From the NCBI RefSeq assembly GCF_009848505.1, contig NZ_WWDL01000031.1:1-64000 (forward strand): a DNA stretch of 64,000 nucleotides. The letters run 5' to 3'. The notes under the pieces were generated by a model. It ran no database searches. It was given only the letters and a program-made list of their open reading frames with translations, and was not told the origin of the DNA. This DNA is from Muricoccus harenae. Its GTDB lineage: Bacteria > Pseudomonadota > Alphaproteobacteria > Acetobacterales > Acetobacteraceae. The translations under genes and the position numbers were made by a program. Shown here piece by piece: positions 52,517 to 61,420 of the stretch (positions are counted from its first letter, which is position 1; each line of letters starts with the position of its first letter).

Positions 52517-53506
52517 ATGCCCCTGGCCCGCCGCGCGTTGCTGTCCGCGCTGCCATTGCCGCTCCTCACGCGCGCCGCCGTGGCGCAGGACCGCGGGTGG
52601 CGTCCCTCGGCGCCGGTGCGGATTATCGTTCCCGCGGCGCCGGGTGGTACCACCGACATCATGGGACGCCTGTTGGCCGCCCATTTGCAAGCGCGCTGGG
52701 GAACCCAGGTGGTGGTGGAGAACCGCTCCGGCGCCGGCGGCATCATCGGCACGCAGGAGGCGGTACGCGCGGCACCCGATGGGCACACCCTCCTCTCCGG
52801 CAATATCGGGCCGCAGGCGATCGCCTATTCGCTCTTCCGCAACCTGCCCTACAAGCCGGAAAACCTGCAGCCCGTCAGCAACATGATCCGCGGGCCGAAT
52901 GTGCTCGTGGTGCATCCCTCGGTTCCGGCAAAGAACGTGGCGGAGCTTGTGGCGCATCTGAAGGCTAATCCCGGCAAGTTCTCCTACGGCTCACCAGGTG
53001 TGGGGCAGAGCCCGCATCTCTCCGCCGTCTGGTTCTGCCAGATGGCAGGGATAGAGGCGATCCACGTGCCCTTCCGCGGCGCCGGTCCGGCGATGATGGA
53101 GCTGGTGGCGGGCAACATCCACTTCATGTTCGATAATCTCACCACCGCTATCGAACAGATTCGCAGCGGTCGCGTCCGGGCCCTTGGCGTCACCAGCGCG
53201 GACAGGAACTCGCAGCTTCCCGACCTGCCGCCGCTGCGGGAGACAATGCCGAACCTGTCCGAATACGACGTTTCCACCTGGTTCGGCATGTTCCTGCCGG
53301 CCAAGACGCCTGCGCCGATCGTGCAGGCCTACAATGCCGAGATCCGCGCGCTGGTCGATGATCCGGCAAGCCAGGCGCGCTTCACCACGATGGGAGGCGT
53401 GCCCGCCGCCTCGGATGTGGCGACCTTCGAGGCCTTCGTTCAGGCTGAGATCCGGAAATGGGGCGAAGTCATCCGGCGGGAGGGATTGCAGCTCGATGTG
53501 AGCTGA
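52517..53506 (+). CDS. Bug/TctC-family periplasmic solute-binding protein
   Basis: A 329-residue Bug protein. The start is ATG 52517 behind AAGGAGG; the open frame extends far upstream through the palindrome and is not used. The signal MPLARRALLSALPLPLLTRA has an arginine pair and cuts after AVAQ. Motifs: APVRIIVPAAPGGTTDIMGRL, VVVENRSGAGGIIGTQ, HVPFRGAGPAMMELVAGN and TWFGMFLPAKTP. It is convergent with the ThDP enzyme that follows, only 18 bases between stops. Ligand unknown. Confidence 0.89.
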   Translation: MPLARRALLSALPLPLLTRAAVAQDRGWRPSAPVRIIVPAAPGGTTDIMGRLLAAHLQARWGTQVVVENRSGAGGIIGTQEAVRAAPDGHTLLSGNIGPQAIAYSLFRNLPYKPENLQPVSNMIRGPNVLVVHPSVPAKNVAELVAHLKANPGKFSYGSPGVGQSPHLSAVWFCQMAGIEAIHVPFRGAGPAMMELVAGNIHFMFDNLTTAIEQIRSGRVRALGVTSADRNSQLPDLPPLRETMPNLSEYDVSTWFGMFLPAKTPAPIVQAYNAEIRALVDDPASQARFTTMGGVPAASDVATFEAFVQAEIRKWGEVIRREGLQLDVS

Positions 53507-53524
53507 ACCGCTCCAGGGCGAAGC

Positions 53525-55318
53525 CTAGTCCGCCTTCCGCCCCGGCAGCACCGCGCTCATCACCTGCTTCGCGGTATCGAGAATGACGCTGCCCTTTTCC
53601 GGATCGCGGGCAAGGGCAGCGGCGAAATTCCGCGCCTGCTCCACGGTGGTGTGGGGCGGCAGCGGCGCGACATTCGGATCGGTCCGCACCTCCAGCACCA
53701 CGGGGCGGTTCGAAGCCAGCGCCTGATCCAGCGCCTCGCCGATCCTTGCCGGATCATCCACGAAGATTCCGCGCAGTCCCGCAAGCTCCGCAAACCGGTG
53801 GTAGGGGAAATCCGGAATCCGCTGCGTCTCCTCGAACTTCGGCATCCCCTCCATCACGCGCTGCTCCCAGGTCACCTCGTTGAGATCCTGGTTATTGAGC
53901 ACGATGCAGATCCAGACGGGATTCGCCCAATCCTTCCAGTGCTTCCCGACGGTAATCAGCTCCGCCATGTTGTTCATCTGCATGGCGCCATCACCCACCA
54001 TTGCGATCACCGGCCGATCCGGATGCGCCATCTTCGCCGCGATCGCATAGGGCACGGCCGCCCCCATGCTGGCGAGCCCGCCGGAGAGCGACGCCATCAT
54101 TCCGCGCCGCATCTGCAGGTTGCGCGCATACCAGTTTACGCAGGAGCCGGAATCGCTGGTCAGGATCACCCGCTCTGGCAGACGCTTCGACAATTCCTGG
54201 AAGGGAAGCTGCGGGTTCACCGGATTGGCCGAAGCCTTCGCGCGGCTTTCCAGCAATTCGTGCCAGTCCTTGTTCCATGCCGCGATGCCGTCACGCCAGG
54301 AGGGGTCCTCCTTCTGCTCCAGTAGCGGAAGCAACGCGCGCAGCGTTTCGCCGGAATCGCCGCAGAGCGGCACCTCCATCGGATAGCGAAGGCTGAGCAT
54401 GGCGGGCCGCAGGTCGATCTGCACGCCACGCGCCTGGCCTTCCTTCGGCAGGAACTCCGACCAGGGGAAGCTTGAGCCGACCATCAGCAGCGTGTCGCAT
54501 TCCTGCATCAGGTCCCAACTCGGCCGCGTGCCCAGCAATCCAATGCAGCCCGTCACCCAGGGAAGATCGTCCGGCAGCACGGCCTTGCCGAGCAGCGCCT
54601 TGGCGGCGCCCGCGCCAAGCTTGTCGGCCACCGCCGTCACTTCATCCGCCGCCCCCGCCGCGCCGGCGCCGACGAGGATCGCGACCTTCTTCCCCGCATT
54701 CAGCACCTCCGCCGCGCGGCGCAGATCCTCGTCCCGCGGAATCACCCGCGGCGGCGTCCAGCCGATGCCGGAATGGATGGTGCCGTGGGCGTGCGGCGGA
54801 TCCTCATAGGGCTCGTCCGGAAGGTCGTTCGTCACCACCAGCGCCGTGACGCGCCGCTCCCCCATGGCGGTTCGCATCGCACGATCCACAAGGTGCCGCA
54901 TCTGGGCCGGCACCATGGCCTGTTGCACGAAGGCGCCCGCGACATCCTTGAAGGCGGAAACCAGATCCACCTCCTGCTGGTAATGCCCGCCCACAGCCAT
55001 CCGGCCAGACTGCCCGGCGATGGCCAGCATCGGCATGTGGTCGGCCGCCGCGTCATACATGCCGGTGATCAGATGGGTCGCCCCCGGCCCGCTGGTGGCG
55101 ATGCAGACCCCCACCTCCCCAGTGAACTTGGCATGGGCGCAGGCCATGAAGGCGGCCATTTCCTCATGCCGCACCTGGACGAACTCGATCTTGTCCGTGC
55201 CGAAGCGCTGAAGGCCGGCAAGCAGCCCGTTCACCCCGTCCCCCGGATAGCCGAAGACGCGGCGCACGCCCCATTGGTGCAGCCGTTCCCAGAAGAAATC
55301 GCCGACCTTCTTCGCCAT
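53525..55318 (-). CDS. ThDP-dependent enzyme, pyruvate oxidase / acetolactate synthase-like
   Basis: A 597-residue ThDP enzyme. The PYR domain carries VFGYPGDGVNGLLAGLQRF and the cofactor-activating glutamate in VRHEEMAAFMACAHAK. The middle domain has VAILVGAGAAGAADEVTAVA. The PP domain has the GDGAMQMNNMAELITVGKHW motif and NNQDLNEVTWEQR. The overall pattern is closest to the pyruvate oxidase (YdaP/PoxB-like) branch, although the membrane-binding C-terminal helix of PoxB is not evident. ATG 55318 with GAGG upstream gives MAKKVGDFFWERL. It likely decarboxylates pyruvate to acetate or acetyl phosphate, but the product is inferred. Confidence 0.82.
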   Translation of the reverse strand: MAKKVGDFFWERLHQWGVRRVFGYPGDGVNGLLAGLQRFGTDKIEFVQVRHEEMAAFMACAHAKFTGEVGVCIATSGPGATHLITGMYDAAADHMPMLAIAGQSGRMAVGGHYQQEVDLVSAFKDVAGAFVQQAMVPAQMRHLVDRAMRTAMGERRVTALVVTNDLPDEPYEDPPHAHGTIHSGIGWTPPRVIPRDEDLRRAAEVLNAGKKVAILVGAGAAGAADEVTAVADKLGAGAAKALLGKAVLPDDLPWVTGCIGLLGTRPSWDLMQECDTLLMVGSSFPWSEFLPKEGQARGVQIDLRPAMLSLRYPMEVPLCGDSGETLRALLPLLEQKEDPSWRDGIAAWNKDWHELLESRAKASANPVNPQLPFQELSKRLPERVILTSDSGSCVNWYARNLQMRRGMMASLSGGLASMGAAVPYAIAAKMAHPDRPVIAMVGDGAMQMNNMAELITVGKHWKDWANPVWICIVLNNQDLNEVTWEQRVMEGMPKFEETQRIPDFPYHRFAELAGLRGIFVDDPARIGEALDQALASNRPVVLEVRTDPNVAPLPPHTTVEQARNFAAALARDPEKGSVILDTAKQVMSAVLPGRKAD

Positions 55319-55572
55319 GAAACCTCGCAGCCGATTGGAGGAAGTGACCGGCGCTGTCCTGGCCGGCATGTCGCGCCACGCCCTGGCGCCGCGGGCGGCT
55401 CCCCAGGAACGGACCCCCTTCGGGTAGGTTGCGGGGCGTTGCCCCCGGATTGACGCGGGCCGGAGCCGGACCGACCCTGCCGCCCCCGGCCAGCCCTGGG
55501 GTTTCGCCACCACCATGCGCCGCCCCGGCCGCGCGCTCCCCTCATCGCCCGTCCGGACCCGCTGACACCTCC

Positions 55573-56475
55573 ATGCCCCTCTGGCTCGCCGCAACCCTCT
55601 CCGCCGCCCTGTTCCAGACCTGGCGCACCGCTCTCCAGCAGAAGCTGCGTGGAACCCTCTCCCTCAATGCCGCCGCCGTGGTGCGCTATCTCTACGGCGT
55701 GCCGCCCGGGCTCATGCTGCTCGGAAGCTGGTGGTGGTTGACGGATGGCATCCTGCCCGCCTTCGGCAGCCGCGCCCTCATCCTCTGCGCGATCGGCGGT
55801 GTGCTGCAGATATTCGGCACGGTGCTCCTCATCGCCTCCTTCGCCCCTCGCGGCTTCGCCGTCGGCACCGCCTATTCCAAGACCGAGGCGCTGCAGGGCG
55901 CGATCTTCGCCATCGTCCTGCTCGGCGAGCACATTCCGCCCCTCGCCTGGCTGGGCGTGGCCATGGGGGTCTGCGCGGTGCTGTGGCTCTCGCTCGCGGG
56001 GCAGGTCAGCAGCCTGCAGCAGGTGCTGCGAGCCACCTCGCAGCCGGCGGCGCTCTGCGGCATCGCGGCGGGTTCCTGCTTCGGGCTGACCAGCATCGCC
56101 ATCCGGGCGGCGAACCAGGAACTGGCGGCACCGGACCCGGTTCTGGGGGCTCTCTGCACCCTCGTCGTCACCAATGCCATGCAGACGGTGATGCAGGGCG
56201 GCTGGCTGCTGCTGCGGGAGCCCGCCTCGCTGGGCGCCGTGTTCCGCAACTGGCGCAATGCGGCCCCGGTCGGGCTGCTCTCGGCCCTGGGCTCGGCCTG
56301 CTGGTTCACGGGATTCGCCCTGGCACCCGTGGCGCTGGTGCGGTCCGTCGGGCAGGTGGAGATCCTCTTCACCCTGGCCTTCGGCCGCTGGTACCTGAAG
56401 GAACCGCTCAAGACCCGGGACGTCATCGGCGCGCTGCTGATCGTGCTGAGCGTGGTGCTCGTGATCCTCAGCTGA
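55573..56475 (+). CDS. DMT-superfamily (EamA-like) transporter
   Basis: A 300-residue integral membrane protein with about ten hydrophobic segments in two homologous halves, as in drug/metabolite transporters of the EamA type. The first half has VGTAYSKTEALQGAIFAIVL and the second QVEILFTLAFGRWYLKEPLK, the conserved ends of helices 4 and 9 in this family. ATG 55573 is the chosen start; the frame is open further upstream without membrane character. It is divergent from the ThDP enzyme, with about 250 bases between starts. It may export a metabolite or amino acid. Confidence 0.85.
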   Translation: MPLWLAATLSAALFQTWRTALQQKLRGTLSLNAAAVVRYLYGVPPGLMLLGSWWWLTDGILPAFGSRALILCAIGGVLQIFGTVLLIASFAPRGFAVGTAYSKTEALQGAIFAIVLLGEHIPPLAWLGVAMGVCAVLWLSLAGQVSSLQQVLRATSQPAALCGIAAGSCFGLTSIAIRAANQELAAPDPVLGALCTLVVTNAMQTVMQGGWLLLREPASLGAVFRNWRNAAPVGLLSALGSACWFTGFALAPVALVRSVGQVEILFTLAFGRWYLKEPLKTRDVIGALLIVLSVVLVILS

Positions 56476-56557
56476 GGGCCGCGCCGCAAATTTACCTCCG
56501 GATGCACACCGTTCCGCCCTGGCCCCCAAGGGCTGCGGCTGCAACAAATATCCGCTG

Positions 56558-58282
56558 ATGGATCATGCGCCGCCCTTCCTCGCTAGCCTCGTCCTCGGAC
56601 TTGCCTTCGCATTCGCATTTGGACTGATCGCGCGGGTGCTGCGGATGCCGCCGCTGGTCGGATATGTGGTCGCCGGCATCGCCATCGGCCCCAACACACC
56701 CGGCATCACCATCGACGGTGCCTTCACCCGCACCATGGCTGAGGTCGGCGTCGGTCTCCTCCTGTTCGGCGTTGGCCTGCATTTCCGGCCGAAGGACTTG
56801 CTGGCGGTCTGGCGGGTCGCGGTGCCGGGGGCGACGGCGCAGGTGGCCTTCGGCACGCTTCTCGGCGCGGCCCTAGGCCTGGCGCTGCCCGGCTTGTCCT
56901 TCGGCTCCGCCCTCGTCTTCGGCCTGGCGCTGGCCATCGCCTCCACCGCCGTTGCCACACGGGCGCTGGAGGAACGCGGGCAGCTTTCCAGTGAGGCGGC
57001 ACGGATCGCGCTGGGCTGGCTCGTGCTGCAGGATCTCGTCGTGGTGCTCGGCCTCGTGCTCCTGCCGGCGGCCTCAGGCGGGCACGGAGAGGAGGTTGGC
57101 AGTGCCGTGTTGCTGGCCATCGCCAAGCTCGGCGCCTTCGCGGCCCTGATGCTCGTGGTGGGGCGGCGGGTGCTGCCCTGGGCGCTCCGGCAGGTCGCCC
57201 GCTCCGGCTCGCGGGAGCTGTTCACCCTGGCTGTCGTGGTGGTGGCGCTGGGCGTCGCCTTCGGGGCCTCCAGCCTCTTCGGCGTCTCCTTCGCCCTCGG
57301 CGCCTTCTTCGCGGGGATCGTGCTTGGGGAAAGTGACCTGGGCCATCAGGCCGCGGCCGAGACCCTGCCGCTGCAACGGATCTTCGCGGCGATCTTCTTC
57401 GTCTCGGTCGGCATGCTGCTGAACCCGCTCACGGTACTGGATGCGCCCGTCACCTCCGTCCTGGCGCTGGCCGTCGTGCTGATCGGTACCGGCGGGCTAA
57501 CCTTCGGCGTGCTGGTCGCGCTGCGCGTCGCGCCCGCCACCGCGGTCATCGTGGCGGCTGCCCTGGCCCAGATCGGCGAGTTCTCCTTCGTGCTGATGGA
57601 GCTGGCGATTGGCGAGGGCATCCTGCCCGCGGCGCTACGAGGGCCGATCCTGCTGGGCAGCTTCGGCGCCATCCTCCTCATGCCGCTGACCTTCCGGGTT
57701 CTGACGGCCCTTACCGCACGGCTGCCGACCTGGACGCAGCGCCCCCCGCGCGACGTGCCGCGCACCGCCAGCCTCCCACGGCTGGGGGGCCATGCCGTAC
57801 TGGTCGGCTATGGCCGGGTCGGCGTGCTGGTGGCCGCTGCCCTGCGCCGGCACAACCTGCCCTTCGTCGTCGTGGAGGATGACCGGGCCCGCATGGAGCT
57901 GCTGCGCCGGCAGGCCGTGCCCGTGCTCTGGGGCAATGGCACGCAACCCGAGATGCTGGAGGCCGCCGGCATCGGCCATGCGCGGCTGCTGATCGTGACC
58001 CTGCCTCTCGCCTGGGAGGCGCGGCGGGTGGTGGAGCTGGCCCGCGCCGCAAACCCCCGCATCGAGGTGGCCGTGCGTGCCCATCAGGATTCCGAGGTGG
58101 ATTGGTTGCACGATCAGGATTCCGCCGGGCTGGCGGTGATGGGGGAACGCGAGGTGGCACTGGGCATCGCTGATTTTGCCATGCAGCGCATGGGGGTGGC
58201 GGCCAGCACCGCCCAGGCCACGATCGACGTGCTGCGCAAGCGCCGCGTGGCCGATGCCGCCGTGGCGGGGCTGGGCGCTTGA
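56558..58282 (+). CDS. Kef-type monovalent cation:proton antiporter (CPA2) with RCK domain
   Basis: A 574-residue protein. Residues 1-385 are a CPA2 antiporter domain with some 12 hydrophobic segments (RMPPLVGYVVAGIAIGPNTP, AEVGVGLLLFGVGLHF, and SFALGAFFAGIVLGESD with the ion-path acidic residue). Residues about 405-530 are a TrkA-N/RCK domain binding a nucleotide (HAVLVGYGRVGVLVAAALRR, then VVEDDRARMELLRRQ). The organisation matches the YbaL/KefB branch, though the C-terminal glutathione-binding element of KefB/KefC is not evident. It overlaps the next gene by four bases (TTGA). Confidence 0.88.
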   Translation: MDHAPPFLASLVLGLAFAFAFGLIARVLRMPPLVGYVVAGIAIGPNTPGITIDGAFTRTMAEVGVGLLLFGVGLHFRPKDLLAVWRVAVPGATAQVAFGTLLGAALGLALPGLSFGSALVFGLALAIASTAVATRALEERGQLSSEAARIALGWLVLQDLVVVLGLVLLPAASGGHGEEVGSAVLLAIAKLGAFAALMLVVGRRVLPWALRQVARSGSRELFTLAVVVVALGVAFGASSLFGVSFALGAFFAGIVLGESDLGHQAAAETLPLQRIFAAIFFVSVGMLLNPLTVLDAPVTSVLALAVVLIGTGGLTFGVLVALRVAPATAVIVAAALAQIGEFSFVLMELAIGEGILPAALRGPILLGSFGAILLMPLTFRVLTALTARLPTWTQRPPRDVPRTASLPRLGGHAVLVGYGRVGVLVAAALRRHNLPFVVVEDDRARMELLRRQAVPVLWGNGTQPEMLEAAGIGHARLLIVTLPLAWEARRVVELARAANPRIEVAVRAHQDSEVDWLHDQDSAGLAVMGEREVALGIADFAMQRMGVAASTAQATIDVLRKRRVADAAVAGLGA

Positions 58283-59004
58283 CGCTGCGCTTCAGCCCGC
58301 CGGCCGGGCATCCGCCCCGCCTGCGCCTCATCCTGCTGCACGGCGCCGCCTGCGGTCCCTGGATCTGGGCCGAGGGCTTCGCGCAGCGCCTGGCGGATGC
58401 CGGGCATCCAGGCATGGCCATCTCGCTCGCCGGCAGGACCTTGTCGGACCGCGTGGCGACGCTTCGCACGGCGCTGGAGGAAGGGCCGGCCCTTCTGGTC
58501 GGCCATTCCCTCGGCGCGCTGATTGCGCAGCGGATGCTGGATCACCCCATGGTCCGCGGCGCCGCGCTGCTCGCGCCGGTTCCGCCGGAAGGCCTGTGGT
58601 GGTCCAACGCGCATCTCGCCGTGTCGGACCCTGCGCTGTGGAATGAGGTGGCCCGGATGACGGGACCGGGGGAGCCATCACCGGCCCTGCTGCGCGGGTT
58701 GTTCGGCCCCGGCATGGATCCCGCCGCCGCCCTGCGCCACGCCTCAAGGCTCCGCGATGAATCCCCGGCCGCACTCATGGAGTCGCAGATGCCCCAGCCT
58801 GTCACGCCAGGCTGGGTCCATGGCCGCCCCGTGCTGGTGCTGGGGGCGGAGCATGACCGGCTGATCCCGCGCGATGCGGTGGAACGCTGCGCCGCCTGGC
58901 ACGGCGTCGCACCGCGATTCCTGCCGGGCACCGGGCACCTGCTGATGCTGGATGCCGGCTGGCAGGATGCGGCGGACCAGATCGCGGAATGGGCGCCCGC
59001 CTAG
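58279..59004 (+). CDS. alpha/beta-hydrolase
   Basis: A 241-residue alpha/beta-hydrolase with a complete catalytic triad: Ser77 in LVGHSLGALIA, Asp193 in LGAEHDRLIP and His220 in PGTGHLLML. The oxyanion segment is LLHGAACGPWIW. The start is TTG 58279, overlapping the Kef stop as TTGA, so the two genes are coupled, which is an unusual pair. The cap region (110-175) is short. The substrate is unknown; the length fits carboxylesterase or thioesterase-like members. It is convergent with the amidohydrolase. Confidence 0.82.
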   Translation: MTLRFSPPAGHPPRLRLILLHGAACGPWIWAEGFAQRLADAGHPGMAISLAGRTLSDRVATLRTALEEGPALLVGHSLGALIAQRMLDHPMVRGAALLAPVPPEGLWWSNAHLAVSDPALWNEVARMTGPGEPSPALLRGLFGPGMDPAAALRHASRLRDESPAALMESQMPQPVTPGWVHGRPVLVLGAEHDRLIPRDAVERCAAWHGVAPRFLPGTGHLLMLDAGWQDAADQIAEWAPA

Positions 59005-59022
59005 CGGCGCCCCCGCACCCCG

Positions 59023-60267
59023 TCAGCCCGGCCGGTGCAGCACCGGCACCGCCCGCGTGACTGTGCGCCGCCCGTTCTTGAAGGCGGCCAGGACAGGGCT
59101 AATCTCGCGCAGCGCATCGGCCGGGGCGGGCGCATCCACCAGAACGAGATCGGCCGGGTTGCCCAGCGCCACCCCGTAATCCGTGCGCCGCATCAGCTTC
59201 GCCGAACCGGCGGTGAACATGTCCCAGGTGTCGCGCAGGTCGTCGCGCATGCCGCGCTGCACGATGTTCGCGTAGAGATTCGCCTGCCGGATCAGCTGCC
59301 CATCCCCCATGGGCGTAAAGGGATTGAGGATGTTGTTGGAGGAGAGCGAGCAGGTGACGCCCGCCTTCACCAGCTGGTTCGCATCCACCACGTTGCGGCG
59401 GACATTCTCCGTCTGGTCGCGGCCGCCGAGATACAGGTCGGTAGAGGGCAGCACCGTCAGCGCGACGCCCGCATCGGCCATGCGCTTCGCCACCGCATCC
59501 ACCCCATCCGGCGGCATGACCGAGAGCTTGGTGACATGCCCCACCGCCACGCGCCCGCCCCAGCCGTATTTCTCGGTCAGCTCGCAGACCAGGAGCGTGT
59601 CCAGCTCCTCGGCCGAGCTGCCGCTGTCGAGATGCATGTCGATGTCCACGTCGAATTCACGGGCCATCTCGAAGACGCGGCGAATCTGTCCGGCGCGGTC
59701 GCTGTCATAGTTCGGTGCAGCCCCGACGACGCGCGCGCCATTCCTCAGCGCCGCGACCATCAGCTCATCCGTCCCCGGATTGTTGAGCAGCCCCTCCTGC
59801 GGCATCACGCAGATCTCGATGTTGATCGCCCAGGCATATTCCTGGATGAGGGACTTCACCCCCTCGAAGCCGCGCAGCCCGACCCTGGGATCGACCTCCA
59901 CATGGGTGCGCATCGTGGTGCAGCCATGCAGGATGCACTTCTCCAGCGTCCGCTGCGCCCGCGCGCGCACGTCATCGACGCTGAACGTGTGCTTCACATC
60001 CGAGACCCGCTCCATCGCCAGATGCGGATTGCGGCGCGTCTCGCAGGCACAGCGGTCGATGATGCAGGTCTTGTCCAGATGGATATGCGTCTCGACGAAG
60101 CCGGGCGCCAGAAGGCGGCCGTTTCCTTCCACCACCTCCACCGCCTCGCAGGACAGGCTCGGGCCGATCGCCGCAATCCGCCCCCCCGAAACCGCCACAT
60201 CCACCGGCGTGCCATCGGGCCCGGAATCGACGAGACGGACCTGGCGGAAGAGGAGATCGAAGTTCAT
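59023..60267 (-). CDS. CodA-like amidohydrolase (cytosine deaminase family)
   Basis: A 414-residue metal-dependent amidohydrolase resembling bacterial cytosine deaminase. Metal ligands: His61 and His63 in ETHIHLDK, a later His in VAVGHVTKL, plus DMHLDSGSS. The segment corresponding to the CodA metal/catalytic Asp (GHDDVFDPWYPLG in E. coli) is SSNNILNPFTPMGDGQL here, so Asn replaces that Asp. The activity may therefore differ from cytosine deamination. ATG 60267 starts the conserved MNFDLLFRQVRLVD. It is divergent from a Bug gene that may import its substrate. Confidence 0.83.
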   Translation of the reverse strand: MNFDLLFRQVRLVDSGPDGTPVDVAVSGGRIAAIGPSLSCEAVEVVEGNGRLLAPGFVETHIHLDKTCIIDRCACETRRNPHLAMERVSDVKHTFSVDDVRARAQRTLEKCILHGCTTMRTHVEVDPRVGLRGFEGVKSLIQEYAWAINIEICVMPQEGLLNNPGTDELMVAALRNGARVVGAAPNYDSDRAGQIRRVFEMAREFDVDIDMHLDSGSSAEELDTLLVCELTEKYGWGGRVAVGHVTKLSVMPPDGVDAVAKRMADAGVALTVLPSTDLYLGGRDQTENVRRNVVDANQLVKAGVTCSLSSNNILNPFTPMGDGQLIRQANLYANIVQRGMRDDLRDTWDMFTAGSAKLMRRTDYGVALGNPADLVLVDAPAPADALREISPVLAAFKNGRRTVTRAVPVLHRPG

Positions 60268-60298
60268 GTCGAATCCTGAAGGCGGGACGGGAGACCTC

Positions 60299-60317
60299 CT
60301 GGCACGCATTATGCCAG
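60299..60317. promoter_or_regulatory. small inverted repeat in divergent promoter region
   Basis: CTGGCA-CGCATTA-TGCCAG is a perfect 6-base inverted repeat about midway between the starts of the amidohydrolase (60267) and the Bug gene (60383). It could be an operator shared by both. The arms are short, so chance cannot be excluded. Confidence 0.3.
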
Positions 60318-60382
60318 TGGTTCCGCCAGCGATATCCTCGCCTTACCGGCGTGGCAAATCGCCCGCCCATTGGAAGACAAGA

Positions 60383-61363
60383 ATGGCCCGCCCGTACCCC
60401 CTCACCCGGCGCCTGATCCTCGGCGCCGGCGCCTCCCTCCTCGCAGCCCCGGCTGTCCATGCCCAGCCGGCCTGGCCAGTGCGCCCCATCCGCTGGATCA
60501 TCAACTTCCCGCCCGGCGGCGCGGCCGACACCCTCTCCCGTGTACTGGCGGAGCAGATAGGCAATAAGCTGGGCCAACCGATCGTGCCCGAGAACCGCCC
60601 GGGGGCCGGCGGGATGGTGGGGGCCGATATCGTCGCCAAGGCGCGCGGCGACGCGCATGTCGTGATAATGTCGAGCGGCGCGTCCCATGGCACCGGCCCG
60701 GTCCTGTACCGCAACGTGCCCTATGACGCGCAGAACGACTTCACCCACCTGCATCTGGTGGGCACCTTCTCCTGTGTGCTGGCGGTGAACAACGACCTGC
60801 CGGCCCGCAACCTCGCGGAGTTCGTGGCACTGGCCAGGAAGCAGCCCATGACCTACGGCTCGGGCGGCAATGGCACGCTGAATCACCTGACCGGGCAGCT
60901 CCTGGCACGCGACGCCGGCGTCACGCTTGAGCACGTGCCCTATCGCGGCTCCGCAGCGGCGCTGACGGACACGATGGGCGGCCAGATTCCCTGTTTGATG
61001 GAGAGCCTGCCGATCGCCCTGCCGCATCTGCAGGCAAACCGCCTGCGTCCGTTAGCCGTGAGCGGACCGGAGCGCGACGCGACCCTGCCCGATGTGCCGA
61101 CCTTCGCCGAGGCTGGTTATCCCGGCGCCACGGCCACGAGCTGGTTCGGCTTCTCCGCTGCCGCCGGCATCCCGGACGCCGTGGCGGATCGCTGGCAGGC
61201 GGAGATCGGCGGTGCCCTCGCGACAGACTTCGTGAAGGAGCGCTTCGCGCGTATCGGCGTGACGCCAGGCACGCTGGATCGCAAAGGCTACACGGCCCTG
61301 GTTCGGGATGAGTTGGCCCGCTGGAAGCCCCTGATCGCCGCCGCCGGCATCAAGGCCGACTGA
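60383..61363 (+). CDS. Bug/TctC-family periplasmic solute-binding protein
   Basis: A 326-residue Bug protein with a twin-arginine-like signal peptide (PLTRRLILGAGASLLAAPA, cut after VHAQ). Motifs: RPIRWIINFPPGGAADTLSRV, VPENRPGAGGMVGADIVAK, LEHVPYRGSAAALTDTMGG and SWFGFSAAAGIP. The ligand-entry loop has SSGASHGTGPVL in place of the common sequence. It is divergent from the CodA-like amidohydrolase, suggesting uptake of a nucleobase-like or amide compound. It is convergent with the next Bug gene across a hairpin. Confidence 0.89.
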   Translation: MARPYPLTRRLILGAGASLLAAPAVHAQPAWPVRPIRWIINFPPGGAADTLSRVLAEQIGNKLGQPIVPENRPGAGGMVGADIVAKARGDAHVVIMSSGASHGTGPVLYRNVPYDAQNDFTHLHLVGTFSCVLAVNNDLPARNLAEFVALARKQPMTYGSGGNGTLNHLTGQLLARDAGVTLEHVPYRGSAAALTDTMGGQIPCLMESLPIALPHLQANRLRPLAVSGPERDATLPDVPTFAEAGYPGATATSWFGFSAAAGIPDAVADRWQAEIGGALATDFVKERFARIGVTPGTLDRKGYTALVRDELARWKPLIAAAGIKAD

Positions 61364-61380
61364 GTCCCGCCGCCTTCCCC

Positions 61381-61410
61381 GCTTCCACCCGACTCCTATC
61401 GGGTGGGAGC
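61381..61410. terminator. hairpin between two convergent Bug genes
   Basis: GCTTCCACCCGA (61381-61392) pairs with TCGGGTGGGAGC (61399-61410) with one T-G position and a 6-base loop. It sits between the stops of two opposed genes and probably terminates both. No T-tract is visible. Confidence 0.5.
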
Positions 61411-61420
61411 GGCATCCGCG

